Source: Pythium myriotylum (taxonomy: Eukaryota; Oomycota; Peronosporomycetes; Pythiales; Pythiaceae). From it: a stretch of DNA of 64,000 nucleotides. A program made the translations under genes and the position numbers. The notes under the pieces were generated by a model that was not told the origin of the DNA, searched no databases, and saw only the letters and a list, made by a program, of their open reading frames with translations. The stretch covers positions 1,612,001 through 1,676,000 of the forward strand of contig JALJCQ010000026.1 in assembly GCA_023091665.1 (NCBI GenBank). The letters are read 5' to 3'. Below, one piece after another: positions 10,131 through 21,700 of the stretch (positions are counted from its first letter, which is position 1; every line of letters begins with the position of its first letter).

Positions 10131-10858
10131 ATGCAGCACTCGCGACTGCACTTCGACGTGCTGGAGCTCCAGCAGTACTACCACCTGCCGCTGAAAGAGG
10201 TGCCTTTGGCCGATGGAGGGAGCGAGACGGAGAGACTGACGACGCAGGCCGCGCGCGAGCTCGGGATCTGCGAGGCCGCGCTCAAGCGCATCTGCCGACG
10301 CAACCACATCATGAAGTGGCCCTACCGCCAGGTGCAGTCGGTGCTCAAGCGCATTGAAGTCGAGGTCCACTTGCGGAAGCGCCGTCGCGAGGCGCGAGAA
10401 GGATCGGCGTTCCTGCTGCCGCATGAGATCGACCGCCGGCGCAAGCACGTGCACGACGACGACGGTATGCTCCGGCTCCATCAGTTGCACTTGGAGATGC
10501 AGGAGATCATCGAGAAGGCGCACGTCCCCGACGGAGAGCTGGAGAAGGACAAGATCGACGAGCCGTACGATTTGACGCGTGAATCCTCGCCCCCGTCGAT
10601 CATCATGACCGACGCGATCGACGTAGACGCGAACGGCCGACCGCTGGATTTACTCGCGACGCTGTGCGCCACTGAGAGCTCGCGTCGAGGTGTCCAGGTA
10701 CGTTGGTCGCGTTGGCGCGTAGCCCTGACTGATGTCCACCGCAGAAGCCCAAGCTCTCGGCGAGAGCGTCTTTACAGGACAAGCATGTTGAAGTGGCGTC
10801 GATGGAGATGGAGATCCACCGCTGCAAGATCAAGCAAGAACCCATCCCGTCCGTGTGA
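10131..10858 (+). CDS. RWP-RK domain transcription factor 1 (210 aa)
   Basis: Exons are 10131-10199, 10248-10697 and 10745-10858. Removing the 48-bp intron joins YYHLPLKE to AARELGICEAALKRICRR and NHIMKWPYRQ, a full RWP-RK helix-turn-helix at residues 10-50. The canonical RWPYRK core is KWPYRQ here. Removing the second intron (GTACGT to CGCAG) restores a frame ending KQEPIPSV-stop; without it the frame runs into unrelated sequence. The middle is charged (KRRREAREG, and acidic ELEKDKIDEP). RWP-RK proteins bind DNA and in plants act in nitrate signalling and gamete fate. Oomycete members are nuclear regulators of mostly unknown targets. It is one of three members within 5 kb. Confidence 0.85.
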
Positions 10859-11437
10859 CGATCGGACGAGCTTGACGACAATTGCGTGGCCTGTCGAAGG
10901 CAGAAAGCACCCATCGACCTCTAAGAATGAATGTGTGTTGGTGAGAAACAGAACCTGACTTGTTGGCGCCGCGCAAGCGTATGGAACAGGTTGCCGCTGG
11001 AACCTTTGAGAACGCATGCGTTGGGAGATGCGCGTTTCACGCCATCGTAGTCAACGGAGGAGTCCTCCGTTGGTCACTTTCTCATCTCAGAGCACTATCG
11101 ATGGCCGGTTTATGCACGAGGCAGTCAACCTGAGTTCCAACAACAGCTTCGAGTTGGAGCCACAGGTTTGCCGTTCCCGTGGATCGCGTCGCCCTCCAAC
11201 TCCTCTGGTCGACCTGCCAAATTGGCATAGAACGTTCCATATTCACACCCGGATCAAGGAAAGGGTCCGCCAGTTAAAAGAGACCGAGGACGATTCCGGA
11301 GACCTCCCGAGAACGAAAACCAAAAAAAAATCAAAAACTCTGAGTTGAGGCACTACTGCAAACCAAGGCACATATCCGCGCTCTACGCCCTACACCTGTA
11401 ACATAAAACCACGCATATTCTACGAACGCCGCTTTCC
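10859..11437. other. Intergenic, no gene recognised
   Basis: Convergent space between two RWP-RK genes. It contains an A-rich tract near 11320-11336. No motif-bearing frame is seen. Confidence 0.5.
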
Positions 11438-12013
11438 TCAGACCATGATGGTGTCTTCGTTCTCCAGCATGCACAGCATCGGGAGGCGCGAGAACGTCAT
11501 GGCCGCCGGCGTCATGCTCGCCCTCTCGGACTCGTCCTGCTCGAGCTTGAACGCGCAGAGCGCGAGCGACCGCAGAGCCTCGCACACGGCCTCGCGGTGC
11601 TCGCCGTCCGGCCCACGCTTGGACCGACGCAGCGGCACTAGCGGCACTAGCGGCGGCTGCGTTCGCATCGCGAGTGGCTTCTTGACTGGCCTCGGCGGCG
11701 CTGTGAGCTGTCGCTCCTGGTTCTCGCGGGTTTTGTTGGCGCGGTAGGGCCAGTTGAAGTGGCCGCGCTTGCAGATGCGCTTGAGCGTGATGACCGCGAT
11801 GCCGAGTCGCTTGGCGGCCTCCTTCTGCGAGATGTGGAAGAACGGCTCGAGCTCTTGCTTGGTAAAGTGGTACTGCACGCGGCTCTTGCGGTGCTTGCGG
11901 CTCCTCGAAGGCTTGAAGCTCAGCGCGCGGCCGACGCGTTGAGCGCTGCGGGGCTTGTCGGCGCACTTGGTCTCTGCATGGAGAGGGCTCTGCACAATGA
12001 GGGCGATCGACAT
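11438..12013 (-). CDS. RWP-RK domain transcription factor 2 (191 aa)
   Basis: The start chosen is ATG 12013 (MSIALIVQSPLHAETKC); the open frame runs upstream, but that part is low complexity. The RWP-RK domain is uninterrupted: FHISQKEAAKRLGIAVITLK followed by RICKRGHFNWPYR at about residues 60-95. The first Arg of RWP is replaced by Asn (NWPYR). A basic block precedes it (RSRKHRKSR, likely a nuclear signal). The C-terminus has SKRGPDGEHREAVCEALRSL. There is no intron at the position where the other two members have one, so it may derive from a retrocopy or have lost the intron. Probable DNA-binding regulator. Confidence 0.82.
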   Translation of the reverse strand: MSIALIVQSPLHAETKCADKPRSAQRVGRALSFKPSRSRKHRKSRVQYHFTKQELEPFFHISQKEAAKRLGIAVITLKRICKRGHFNWPYRANKTRENQERQLTAPPRPVKKPLAMRTQPPLVPLVPLRRSKRGPDGEHREAVCEALRSLALCAFKLEQDESERASMTPAAMTFSRLPMLCMLENEDTIMV

Positions 12014-12921
12014 GTTGGGAGGGACTGTGGACGTGCGCGAGGGATCACAAATTGAGGAATGAGGCCTTTTGATTTTCGCGCGTCCGCTGGAAAGCCCGAC
12101 TAGGAGGAGAACAAGAGGAGGAGAACGGTTCTTTGCGGAGAGGAGGTGCGGGGGGGTCAACAATGGAACGAGACACCGCTGGCTCCGTGAGCAAGGGTCC
12201 TCTCCGATTCCTGCAGTGGATCCCGTGGCTGGATTGGCAAGCGGCCACTCGTTTGGAGAGTGTTTGTCCCATCTGCGCTGATGGCGCGAGCCGTGAAGTG
12301 TCGGTTTGGACCAACGTTGCCCTTTCGCCCAGAACCAGTTCAGTCTTCACCGTCATCAACAATCAGAACACAAGTCAAAAGAGAATTGGAACCGCGACAG
12401 TCGCGACCCTTCGTCGTCATCTCGGAGAGTGTGACGCAGCCGAGACAACTGGAGTCGTCTGGCGAGAGGAGCTCAGAACTGACTGACGATCGGGCTCGAC
12501 GGCCTTGGGATCGGCCGACATCAAGAGAACACAAATGCTCTCAGAACGCAGAGCTAGAGACAGAACGGTCGAGGTTGAAAAACATAAAGCAAGATCGCAA
12601 AACTTGCTCTGCGTGATTCGGATCCATGACCATTTTCGCGCCATCACCGGTACCGGTGACCTTACCTTCAACTGTGTCGTCTACTCGTGACATGGATCCT
12701 GGAACAAGTGCGTGGAAGCCAGTTCGCACGATTGTGGATCAAAAGGATGCACAAGAACAAAACGCAAAAGTGTCCCCCTGTCGCCCCTGAGCATTCCTGT
12801 ACTGTTTGGAGTGGGATCCGAAGAGCGGCCATTCCACAAGTTGAAGAGGATTTCTCTACTTAAGTGGCTTGTCTATGTGCCAGATGGATACAAAATCCTG
12901 TTTTTATTTTGTTATTTGATT
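12014..12921. other. Intergenic, no gene recognised
   Basis: Open frames of 80-120 codons occur on both strands but are mutually overlapping and lack motifs. The segment next to 12014 is the likely promoter of RWP-RK 2. Confidence 0.45.
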
Positions 12922-13855
12922 TCACTGCAACGTGCCTCTGTACAAATCTCGATATATCTGGAGAATGCGTGAGCACGACGACGCCACGACGTTCGTGCAT
13001 GCACGCTCACATGCAACTCGTGTGGTTGGCACGGGCGCTTCGTACTCGTAGGCCTTGCAGGCGCCAACGCAGTTGACGCCCTCGGGGCACTTGGTCGCCG
13101 TTGGAATGGCCGCGATGTCCAACTGATCGCACGCCAACTTGGTTACCGTGATCGAGCCGTACGTGCATCCGTTCATGCAGGAATTGTTCTGCGGGTCCCT
13201 GTGGCATGTCGCTGGTTTTGGTTCTGTGCGCTTAGAACGTGCCTAGAACAAAATTCGCGTACCTGATGCAGAGCTTTCGACACGTCTCCTCATGCCAACG
13301 GGTCTGGACTCCACGGACGCGGCAACGAGCCCGGAGCAGATCCACAGCCGCTGGGTCCCCTGCCGACAGTTTGTTGGTGGGTGTCGCACCTGTTGGCGTG
13401 GACGAAGACGCAGCGGACGCTGGTGTCGACGTTGGGACCCCAACAGAGTCGCTCTTAGTCACATTCCCAGCTGCCGGGAGGAAGAACCGATCTTTGAGAA
13501 CCGAAAAGCTGACGAGATCCGGATTGTTCCAGACCGCGCGCACGGACCATGCCGTGCCGCCGAGCACGAGCAGTCCAACGAGAACAAAAACGACGAATCC
13601 GGAGACTTTCTTGTATCTGTTGGTGGGCTCCATCTCCTGCCAGTAATTGTTGGCTTCCTGCTCCCACAAGCTGTTGGATCGCCTCTTGGGCTCGCCATTG
13701 TTGACGTTACGCCGCGTGAGCGTCGCCATCTCGTTCTGGATTCTGCGTCCAGAGATCCGGAAGTTCGTCTCTTCGGACTCGGCGACCGCCGACTCTACCG
13801 ACTTTGATCTCCTCACCACCACGTTGGAAGCTGACCCAGGAGAAGAGCGATCCAT
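12922..13855 (-). CDS. Cysteine-rich single-pass membrane protein (289 aa)
   Basis: Exons 13855-13263 and 13198-12922 are joined across a GTACGC to CACAG intron (63 bp) to give 290 codons. Residues 1-85 are hydrophilic and Arg/Ser-rich, with WEQEANNYWQEMEP before the membrane. Residues 86-110 (VSGFVVFVLVGLLVLGGTAW) form one transmembrane helix. Then follows a Ser/Thr/Pro-rich stalk (STPASAASSSTPTGATPT) and a Cys-rich region with about a dozen Cys (CRVRGV, ETCRKLC, NNSCMNGC, CDQL, CPEGVNCVGACK, CERACTN). With no signal peptide, a type II orientation with an extracellular Cys domain is likely. The Cys spacing crosses the intron, which supports the splice. No family is recognised. Confidence 0.75.
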
Positions 13856-14323
13856 CCGGATTTAGATCCCAGAGTGCTCGAGTATTTTTGGTGGCGGGCC
13901 CGAAAGAAAGCGAGAAAAAAAAGAACTTTTGAATACGCACGCCAGTCGTTCCGATCCACCAACAAACCCAAGTTGAAGTAAACCAGATGGCACCGCTGTG
14001 TCCCTTGACGAGGCTTTTCTTTCGGTCAGCAGCTGCCTCTACGGCCACTTCAACGTCGGATCCAACCTCCAGTTTCCAACGCGTGGCGCCCAACGAGCCC
14101 ACTCACCAGCTGCATGGGTCCACCGCCAAACGTGCGAACGTGGACGGCCCGTCGCTAACCCTCGCTGCCGAGTCTCCCTACCGCGCTTTGTTCACGAGGC
14201 GTTTCAGTTTTGCGTGTGCATCCCCTGTCGCTTCAACTCCCCGCGCTTTTTTTTCTTTTTGAATTTTTTTTTTCTTTTCCCGCGTTGGCGTCTCCCCTTC
14301 CATTTTCAAATTCTCCCGCCACC
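13856..14323. other. Divergent promoter region
   Basis: Lies between the minus-strand membrane protein gene and the plus-strand RWP-RK 3 gene. TCCATTTTCAAATTCTCCC just before ATG 14324 resembles the oomycete initiator plus flanking element, and the ATG itself sits in a strong context (CCGCCACCATG). Confidence 0.5.
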
Positions 14324-15022
14324 ATGCTCGAGACCGCGCTGCTCATGCTCCACTACGCGCCCCACGCGCGCTCGCCCGCCGCGTCGCCGCACCGCCGCCT
14401 CGTCTACGACTTCCCCACGGCCACGCTGGTCCAGTACATGCACTTGCGGCAGGACGAGGTGCGCTCTCTCTCGCTCCATTCTCCATATTCGCCAACTTCT
14501 CACCACGGGCCTCTCACTCAGGCCGCGAAGGCGCTCGGCGTCGCGCCAGTCACGCTCAAGCGCATCTGCCAGCGACGCAGGATCCGGTGGCCGCATCGCC
14601 CGTACAAGCCACGAGCGAAGGCGCACGCGGCAAACGACGACGACGCGCCCTCGCCGAGCACGGGACTTCCGTCCTATTGCGTCTACACGCGTCCACCGCC
14701 GACAGAGCTGTCGGAGGAAGAGATGTCGCCGGCGAGGACGCCGCTGCCCAGGCTCGACGAGGCGCTTGAGAGGCCTGCGCTGTCGAGTCGGCCGACGCTG
14801 TTCCCTGCTCCCGAGCGTCCGCATTTGCAAGAGGTCGTCGTCGAGGAGCGCAGCTCTCGCAAAGTCCCCGTGCTACCGCGCATCGCTGCAATGGATCGAA
14901 CAAAGAACCAGCTGAAGCAACTTAGTATCGCTCCTTCTCAGGCGAGAACGACTGTCGCTCAAGTGAGCCCGACGACCGTTTGCTACGCACTACTTCCGAC
15001 ATCGCTATCTCTTTTCGTTTGA
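14324..15022 (+). CDS. RWP-RK domain transcription factor 3 (211 aa)
   Basis: Exons are 14324-14458 and 14522-15022. Splicing the 63-bp intron (GTGCGC to CTCAG) joins YMHLRQDE to AAKALGVAPVTLKRICQRRR and IRWPHRP, a RWP-RK domain at residues 35-75. The intron lies at exactly the same domain position as in RWP-RK 1. It is a multiple of three and has no stop, so an unspliced message would also stay open. The tail is Pro/Ser/Glu-rich (ELSEEEMSPARTPLPR). A further GTGAGC near 14962 could start another intron, so the extreme C-terminus is uncertain. Likely a nuclear DNA-binding regulator. Confidence 0.8.
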   Translation: MLETALLMLHYAPHARSPAASPHRRLVYDFPTATLVQYMHLRQDEVRSLSLHSPYSPTSHHGPLTQAAKALGVAPVTLKRICQRRRIRWPHRPYKPRAKAHAANDDDAPSPSTGLPSYCVYTRPPPTELSEEEMSPARTPLPRLDEALERPALSSRPTLFPAPERPHLQEVVVEERSSRKVPVLPRIAAMDRTKNQLKQLSIAPSQARTTVAQVSPTTVCYALLPTSLSLFV

Positions 15023-15076
15023 GTAGGGTACTAGACATGGGGTGTGATTCATTCAAAGACATTATCCTCTTCGTGG

Positions 15077-16907
15077 CTAGAGATTTCGCCACTCCGGGAG
15101 AGGTTTACCTGCGGGTCGCAACGCATCCCGCAGCTCCTGCATCTTCCACGCGAAGAACGCCGTGTCGTACAGGTATTGCTGTCTCGCTCGGTGGGCCATC
15201 CGCTGGCGCTGTGGGGCGTCGAGATTTCTCACGACGCGGTCGACAGCAGCGCACAGATCCCTCCCGCTGAACCGCGAGACAAAGCCCGTAACATTGCGAA
15301 GCCCCAGACTGTGCTTGGAGCTCCCGCCGAGGAAATGCTGCGTCAGCGTTATGCGTCCGGCGTCGATGAGCACGCCAGACGACGGCGTGATGAGCTCGTT
15401 CATGGGCGGCACGTCCGGCGTGAGAATGACGCCGCCAGCCGCTCGTGCCTGGTTGATGTAGTGGCCGTAGCCTTCCATGCGGCTCGTGCAGAGGAAGAAC
15501 GCCGACTCGGCGACCTTGGCGCCGAACGTCGACGCGTTGAGAGTGCCCAAGTGGAGCTTGAGGTTGACGTTGAAGTCGCTCGCGAGTCTCGCCTCGTACT
15601 TGTCGCGGAAGAGCTTGTCGTAGAGCTCTTTGCTCATGTACACATCGAGATGTGGGAGATCTGGCCGCGAGAGCCAGCATTCAAAGACTCGCGACGTTCC
15701 TTTCTGCGTGCTGCCGGCCAGCTCACTGTGAGACGCGAGTGCAAGAAGCGTACCAGACTACCAGAGCTCGTACCTGGAGCCGGCCGTGTGGATGAACCTC
15801 GGGTGCGCAAAATTCTTCCTCGACGCGTGTGGGTCTCGCCAGTCGCCGCCCACGACTTCCTCTCGTGCTGTCACTAACGCGTTCGTAGCCACGTCGCTCG
15901 TCGTATGGCGAGTATAGAAGACCTTGGTGAATCGCGGATTGCCCTCTTGCGCGAACCACTTGGCCACGTAGTCGGCACAGATGACCGTCTTGCAAATGAC
16001 CACGTCAGCTTGCCAGTAGTGTCTCGCCTCGAGCTCAAACATCTCGATATTCGGCATCAGGAACAGCGGCTTGGTCGGCGGCCACGACGGATCGTCTCGC
16101 AAGCCGTCCCAGTAATGGTTCAGCATCAGCATTGGCGTCAGTGGGCAGAGCTCAAAGTACGAGACCGAGCGATTGAGCGTCTTGTCGAAGAAGTCTCGCT
16201 CGAAGACCCAGCTCGGAAGTAATCGCGCGTGGGCATCTACGCACACGGGCAACGAGTAAGTATCTACACAAATCGAGAAGCGTTGTATATCCGTACTCAC
16301 ATTTTGCGTACGCCGCGGCATCTTCGCAGTAGCCTTCGCCGCGTACGCCGGACGGGATGTAGACGTCGAGGCTTGGACACTGGCGCAGAGCTTCGATGAT
16401 CTCCTGGTCGTGATCGGACTCGTTGAGCAGCACGGACTGCGAGTCTTTGGTCATGCCGAAGACCCACGGAATGACGCTCTCTCTGTGGACAGTACACGCA
16501 TGCTGCAGCTTCCCAAGATGGAGCACGTCGGCGAGCGTCACGTGCTGCGACCAGTCGATCTGGAAGATGTCATCAGCATAGAGCCGCCGCTGCGTGGCCT
16601 CGCCAGTGCCCATCTCGCCCAGCTTGAGCAGTGGCAGGATGCAGTCTTGGCGAGACGACTTGTTGGTGCAGAGCACGCCTTCGAGTGAATTCCCACGCAT
16701 GGCTCTCGCCACCGAGTCGTCGTGCTTGAGCTGGAAGACGCCGACCTCGGCGACGCGCAAACACACGGGCACGACGATCCACAGCACCATGAGCAGGAAC
16801 GCGACGGGGCGAGCGCCGGGCCGGTCGAGCACCGGCGGCGCGTCCATGGGGCCGACGAGCGGCTGCACTTCGACGGTCGCGCCGTCCGTTGGGGAGTCCT
16901 GAGCCAT
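15077..16907 (-). CDS. Putative GT-B glycosyltransferase A, type II membrane protein (572 aa)
   Basis: Exons are 16907-16301, 16236-15774 and 15725-15077, totalling 573 codons including the stop. Residues 30-55 form a signal anchor (FLLMVLWIVVPVCLRVAEV). The luminal part has FQIDWSQHVTLADVLHLGKL and a Cys-containing QCPSLDVYIPSGVRGEGYCEDAA region. The C-terminal half resembles the donor-binding half of GT-B enzymes: WLSRPDLP, LGTLN, then CTSRMEGYGHYINQARAAGG with TPDVPPMNELI. This is reminiscent of the EGFGLPxLEAMAxG motif of GT4-type enzymes, although the usual second Glu is Gln. It is probably a Golgi/ER sugar transferase, with unknown acceptor. Two paralogues with the same exon plan lie at 23647 and 25752. 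Confidence 0.65.
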
Positions 16908-17269
16908 CAAAAGCCTCCTCCTCTACCTCTCAGGTCGGTCTTTCGTCGACACGCACACACTGACTCGTCACGTCACAACGTGAAGCTGAGACAACCTCTT
17001 AACTCAGTGGATTTCCTGATTAAAACCTGTCGAACATTATCCACATGTCACAGATAGCCAATTTCAACTCTCTCGAGAAGTGATACTCGTAACTTACGAC
17101 GGCTACATCGGTAAGTTTCATCCTCCCTCTATTGTGCAATGGCAGACATTTTGCAAGACAGGATCCACGGTACCGTCGCTCTCCTTCCCCGTCTTCAGCC
17201 AGCCAATCTCAGCGAGCAGCTCAGGCTCACCTTGCCTTTCGGCCGTCCCACCCGCCTCGCTCCGTCGCC

Positions 17270-17998
17270 ATGGCCGTACGTGCTGCGCTGCTCTCTCTGC
17301 TCCCCCGTCTCGCTCTGCTCACTCTCTTTCGCTAGTCGCCCACTGATCCGCGCCGCGGCATCTTCCTCGCGGACGACGCGACGTTCGCGAAGGAGCACTT
17401 CCTCGTGCCGCACCACTACAAGGACGACGTCGAGTCGGTGCTCATTCCGACGGGGCTCATCCAGGACCGCGTCGAGAAAATCGCGCAGGACATCCGCTAC
17501 GACTACGAAGGCAAGACGATCCACTTGCTCTGCGTGCTCAAGGGCGGCAGCGCGTTCTTCCACGATCTGGTCGAGAAGCTCCGGCTCTTCCACAAGTACA
17601 ACAAGTGCGACTACGTGCCGTTCACGTTCGACTTCATCAAGGTCAAGAGCTACGAAGGCACGCAGAGCTCGGGCAACGTCCAGATCTCCGGTGCGGACGC
17701 CGCCAAGTTCAAGGGCAAGGACCTGCTGCTCGTCGAGGACATCATCGACACGGGCAAGACCATGGCCAAGCTCATCCCGTACCTGCAGCAGTTTGAGCCC
17801 GCGTCGGTCAAGGTCGCGAGTCTGCTCGAGAAGCGCAACCCGGAGAGCTGCGGGTTCCAGGCCGACTACGTCGGCTTCTCGATCCCGGACAAGTTTGTGG
17901 TCGGCTACTGCCTCGACTACAACGAGATCTTCCGAGACCTCGACCACATCTGCATCATCAGCGAACAAGGCATCGCCAAGTACGCCCACCACTCGTAG
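17270..17998 (+). CDS. HPRT: Hypoxanthine-guanine phosphoribosyltransferase (222 aa)
   Basis: Catalyses hypoxanthine or guanine plus PRPP to IMP or GMP in purine salvage in the cytosol. A two-codon first exon (ATG GCC, 17270-17275) is joined over a 60-bp GTACGT to GCTAG intron to 17336-17998; without it the frame has no good ATG. Visible motifs are LCVLKGGSAFF, DFIKVKSYEG, the PRPP loop VEDIIDTGKT at residues 135-144, VGFSIPDKFVVGYCLDY (nucleobase binding) and RDLDHI at the end. The length is typical of eukaryotic HPRT. The C-terminus YAHHS lacks any peroxisomal signal. It is convergent with the BOLA3 gene (177 bp apart). Confidence 0.95.
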
Positions 17999-18174
17999 AT
18001 GCGCCGCCAAGAGACCACACACTTGCGCGCCGCGTAGAGCTGTTTCTCATCTTGATCCATGTGTATTCTCTCGTCATTGCGTGGTGTGCTCTCCTCTTTC
18101 CTTTGGGCCTCTTCATGTTCGCTCTCTCTTTATGCATCTGTATCGCAAGGCAGAGTGTAGAGGCGCTTGTAGAT

Positions 18175-18570
18175 CTACTGCTTGGCGGCGAACTGCTCCG
18201 GCGTCATCGTCCGGATCGTGAGCCCGTGCATGTCCTTGATCTCGGCCTTGAGCGCCTGCCAGCCAGTGAGTGCTCCATCAGTCTCCGTCGCCCCCCAATA
18301 TAACTCCACACGAACCTCGTTCACGAGTCGGTGCTGCTTGACGCGCGTGAGCCCGACGAACCGCGGCGAGACGACCTCGACGTTGTACATGGAGCCGCAC
18401 CCACCGGAAACGTCGACCACGTTCACGTGCGAGGCCTCGAGCTGCGCCGTGAGCGAGCTCTGCATCGCCAGCTCCGCCTCCGTCTTGGTCGCCATGCCGC
18501 GCGCGGCGCCGCCCACGCGAGCCGTCGCCGCCGCCGTCACGCGCAGCGAGCGCAGCGTCCTGCCGATCAT
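18175..18570 (-). CDS. BOLA3: BolA-like protein 3, mitochondrial Fe-S factor (111 aa)
   Basis: Exons 18570-18316 and 18255-18175 are joined over a 60-bp intron. Splicing restores QHRLVNE-ALKAEIKDMHGL, whereas the unspliced frame carries a family-atypical insert. Residues 1-27 look like a mitochondrial targeting peptide (RTLRSLRVTAAATARVGG). The core has SGGCGSMYNVEVVS, then VKQHRLVNE and MHGLTIRT, matching the BOLA3 branch including the conserved Cys. BOLA3 works with NFU1 and glutaredoxin 5 in delivering 4Fe-4S clusters to lipoate synthase and respiratory enzymes. It is divergent from RIC1, sharing about 210 bp of promoter. Confidence 0.92.
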   Translation of the reverse strand: MIGRTLRSLRVTAAATARVGGAARGMATKTEAELAMQSSLTAQLEASHVNVVDVSGGCGSMYNVEVVSPRFVGLTRVKQHRLVNEVRVELYWGATETDGALTGWQALKAEIKDMHGLTIRTMTPEQFAAKQ

Positions 18571-18781
18571 TCCTCCCGACTTTGCTTGGTGTCTCTCTGT
18601 TCTATGAGCAGTGCCGTAGCTCTTCAGGAGCTCCACCTTGCAAAATCCACCAATCCGCACGTCGTATTTCTCCTTTTCCTCCAATCAACGCCTTCTACAT
18701 CAATCCCAGCTCCCCACATCCATAATAATCCTCCCCTTCGACCGACACGTTGCAGCGCGTCGCTCGCCTCGCCTCGCCGCC

Positions 18782-21700
18782 ATGTTCTTCTGCAGCGGCC
18801 CGCCGCGCACGTACGCGCTGCCGACGCCGCCGCAGCAGCAGCTCGAGCGCGTCGAGGACGTGGCGCTCGCGCTGGACCCGCAGCAGCGCGTGCTCGCGCG
18901 CGTCACGGCCTCGAGTGTCTCGCTCTGGACGGCCTCGCCGCGCGCGCGGCGCTTCCACGCGCCGCGGCTGCTCGCGACCGTGGCGCGCCGCGGGCGCTTC
19001 CTCGAGGCCGCCACGCGCACGCGTGACCAGCTCGGCGGCGTCGCCGACGGCGGCTGCGAGGACGCGCAGTGCATCCACGCCGTCTGGGTCGCCGGCGACC
19101 GACTCGCAGTGCTCGAGCGCGGCTCGCAATTTGTCGAGTTCTACGCGTTCGACGGGCTCCCGACCGAGCACGAGCCGCTAGCGAACCAGAGCAAAGAGAG
19201 CAATGCGCCGCTCTCGCCGAACTCGAGCGCCAAGATCCAGGGCCGCTTCGTGGACGAGTACCCGGTGAACCAGGGTGAGTCGACGAGAGACCGCGCCGAT
19301 GTCGCGTGGAGCATGAGCGGCGTCGTCGGCGGCAAGTACCTCTTCGTGGGCATGGAGAGCGGCTTCATCTGCGTCGTGCAGCTCGCTGCGAACCAGAACC
19401 GACCGAGCGACAACGGCTCGGTGCTCGGGCTCTGGAAGATCGACGTGATCCCGCATCTGCTGCCAGCAGCTCCCACGGGCTCGGACCAGCCGCCGCCACC
19501 GCCACCGTCGTGCTACTCGATCACAGCGGCGACCTCCGACCCAGCGACGCACATCTCGCGGCTCGCGCTCGTCGCGTGCTTCGAAGGCGGCAAGTGCTTC
19601 ATCATGCTCGTGTCCCCCGCCGCGCGAGCGATCGAGCAGCTCCTCTCGCTCGTCAACACGGAGCGCGGCTCATCGCCCGCGTGCTTTGGACGCTGCACAG
19701 CCGCGGTGCTCGACGGCAGTGGCGCGCGGCTCGCGCTCGGCTGGTCGGACGGTGGCGTCTCACTCTTCAAGCTGTCGCTGCGGAAGCCCCCGCCGAGACC
19801 TGCGAACCCAGCCGAGCCGCCACCGCCTCTGCAGCAATTCCACCTCGAACCGCTTCGTGAGCTGACCATGGCGCCCTGGGGCTACAGCGTGGAGGATATC
19901 GGCGGCGTCACGGCGATGGCGTGGACCCACGACGCGCGCGCGCTCGCGGTCGGATACGAGCTGCGGGGCTTTGCGGTTTTCTCCACGGATGGCTGCCGCC
20001 TCATGTCGTCGCTTCCACAGCACAACCAGGACCGCCCAGCGACCACGTCCTCGTCCGATGTAGACCAGCTCAAAGAGGCCTGTGCGCACGGCACGCTGCG
20101 GCTCGCGTGGTCGAAAGAAAGCACGTCACTGCTCGTCGTGGCGCGCGGCCAAGCTTTCGACGTCGAGATGCCGCCGGCGATCGCTGCTGATACGAACGAA
20201 CCACAGGCGCCGACTGCTGCTGCTGCTGAGCCCCCTGCACCACTTCGCGTCGAAGATCTGTACCAGCGAGTCGAAGTATCACTGCTCAAGCAACAAGACG
20301 GGCTGTGTCTTTCGCTGTCGGGGGCGCCCGGGCGATGCGGTGCGTGGGTGCGCAGTGACAACCCGTTCACACGACGTAGAGACGGCGGTGTCGGCCCTGC
20401 CGAGGCCTCGCAGCTCATCGAGGGCGGTGATCTGCTCGTGGCTATCAACAACGAAGAGGATGTGGTGAATTTACCGTTTGAGCAGATCATCCAGCACATC
20501 AAGTCGCTCCCGGACGATGCAAACGTGACACTCGTGTTTCTGCGGCTCGCGTGGGATACCGTATACCCACTCGCAGTGCGCGCACTAACGTCTCGGACTT
20601 TCCTCTCCCAGCGTGGCATCACGGCGCTGCTGGACGCCGAGGAAGAAGACCTCTGCGTGCGGGAGTACGCTCTACGGATGCAAGAGAAGTATGGAGACTG
20701 CGACTTGGAGCAGCGCCCGTCGCTGCTCGAGTTCGAGAAACGCGCCAAGTTCGACGGTTGGGAGGCCATCCAAGGTACAAGCAAGACAATGGCGCGCCAT
20801 AAGTACATCAAGCTGCTCTTCGCACTGTTTCCCATTTGGAATCCGATCCACATCCTCGCTACTCTCGCAGAGTTCGCGAGCCAGCCAGACATCGATGACG
20901 CCCGGAGCGAAGATGATTTTGTGCAGCTCTCACAGCTTCGACGGCTCAGCACCAGTCCGCGTGGCCGTCACCGCAGCGCGAGCAGCGAGTTTGAGACGTT
21001 CCCTGAAGTCGCGACGCCCACAACCACGCGGCGCCGCCACATTAGCCGGCTGGCGTTCGCCGAGTACGACTTCGCACGGACTGTGCCGCTCGCAAACAAG
21101 TCCTCGAAGCTGTTTCTCGTCGAAGACGCGTCGATTCGCAAGCTTTCGTCACCATCGCTCGATGACCCGTGTGCACTGCTCTCGGCCCAGACCTGGAGCG
21201 TGCCGGCGGAGTACGACGCTAAGTGCTGCCCTCTCCGGCTCGTCGCTGCGAGCGCAAGCGGCCAGCAGATTGCAGTCGCAGGCTCGCGTGGCTTCTGCCT
21301 GCTCAACCTCGCGACCGGTAAGTGGCGCATGTTCGGAAATGTCCATGAAGAGCAGGACCTCTTCGTGCACGCGCTACTCTGGATCGGTGAAGACGTAGTC
21401 CTCACGAGCTTCACGCGCTTCCGCGAACAACACAAAGTGCTCCACGTTGTTGCTTTCCCTCGCAACCATTTAGACGAGCAATCGGTACTCGCGGCGCTCG
21501 AGTTCCCACGTGACAGCCTCCAGTCGAGTGATAATGCCAATTCTTCGCAAGAATCGAGTGTGATCTATGCGATGGAGATCGATGACGCAGAGAAGAATGT
21601 CTTCTGCCTCCTTCGGCGAGAGATCTGGTGTCTCGGTATCGAGGTCAGCGGTAGCATCGCCAAGCTCGGCGTAGACCTCCAGGCCTCGCTCTCGGTGAAA

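Noticed and set aside
15044..15877. Long plus-strand frame of 277 codons
   Set aside because: Antisense shadow of glycosyltransferase A exon 3, which has conserved motifs in two paralogues.
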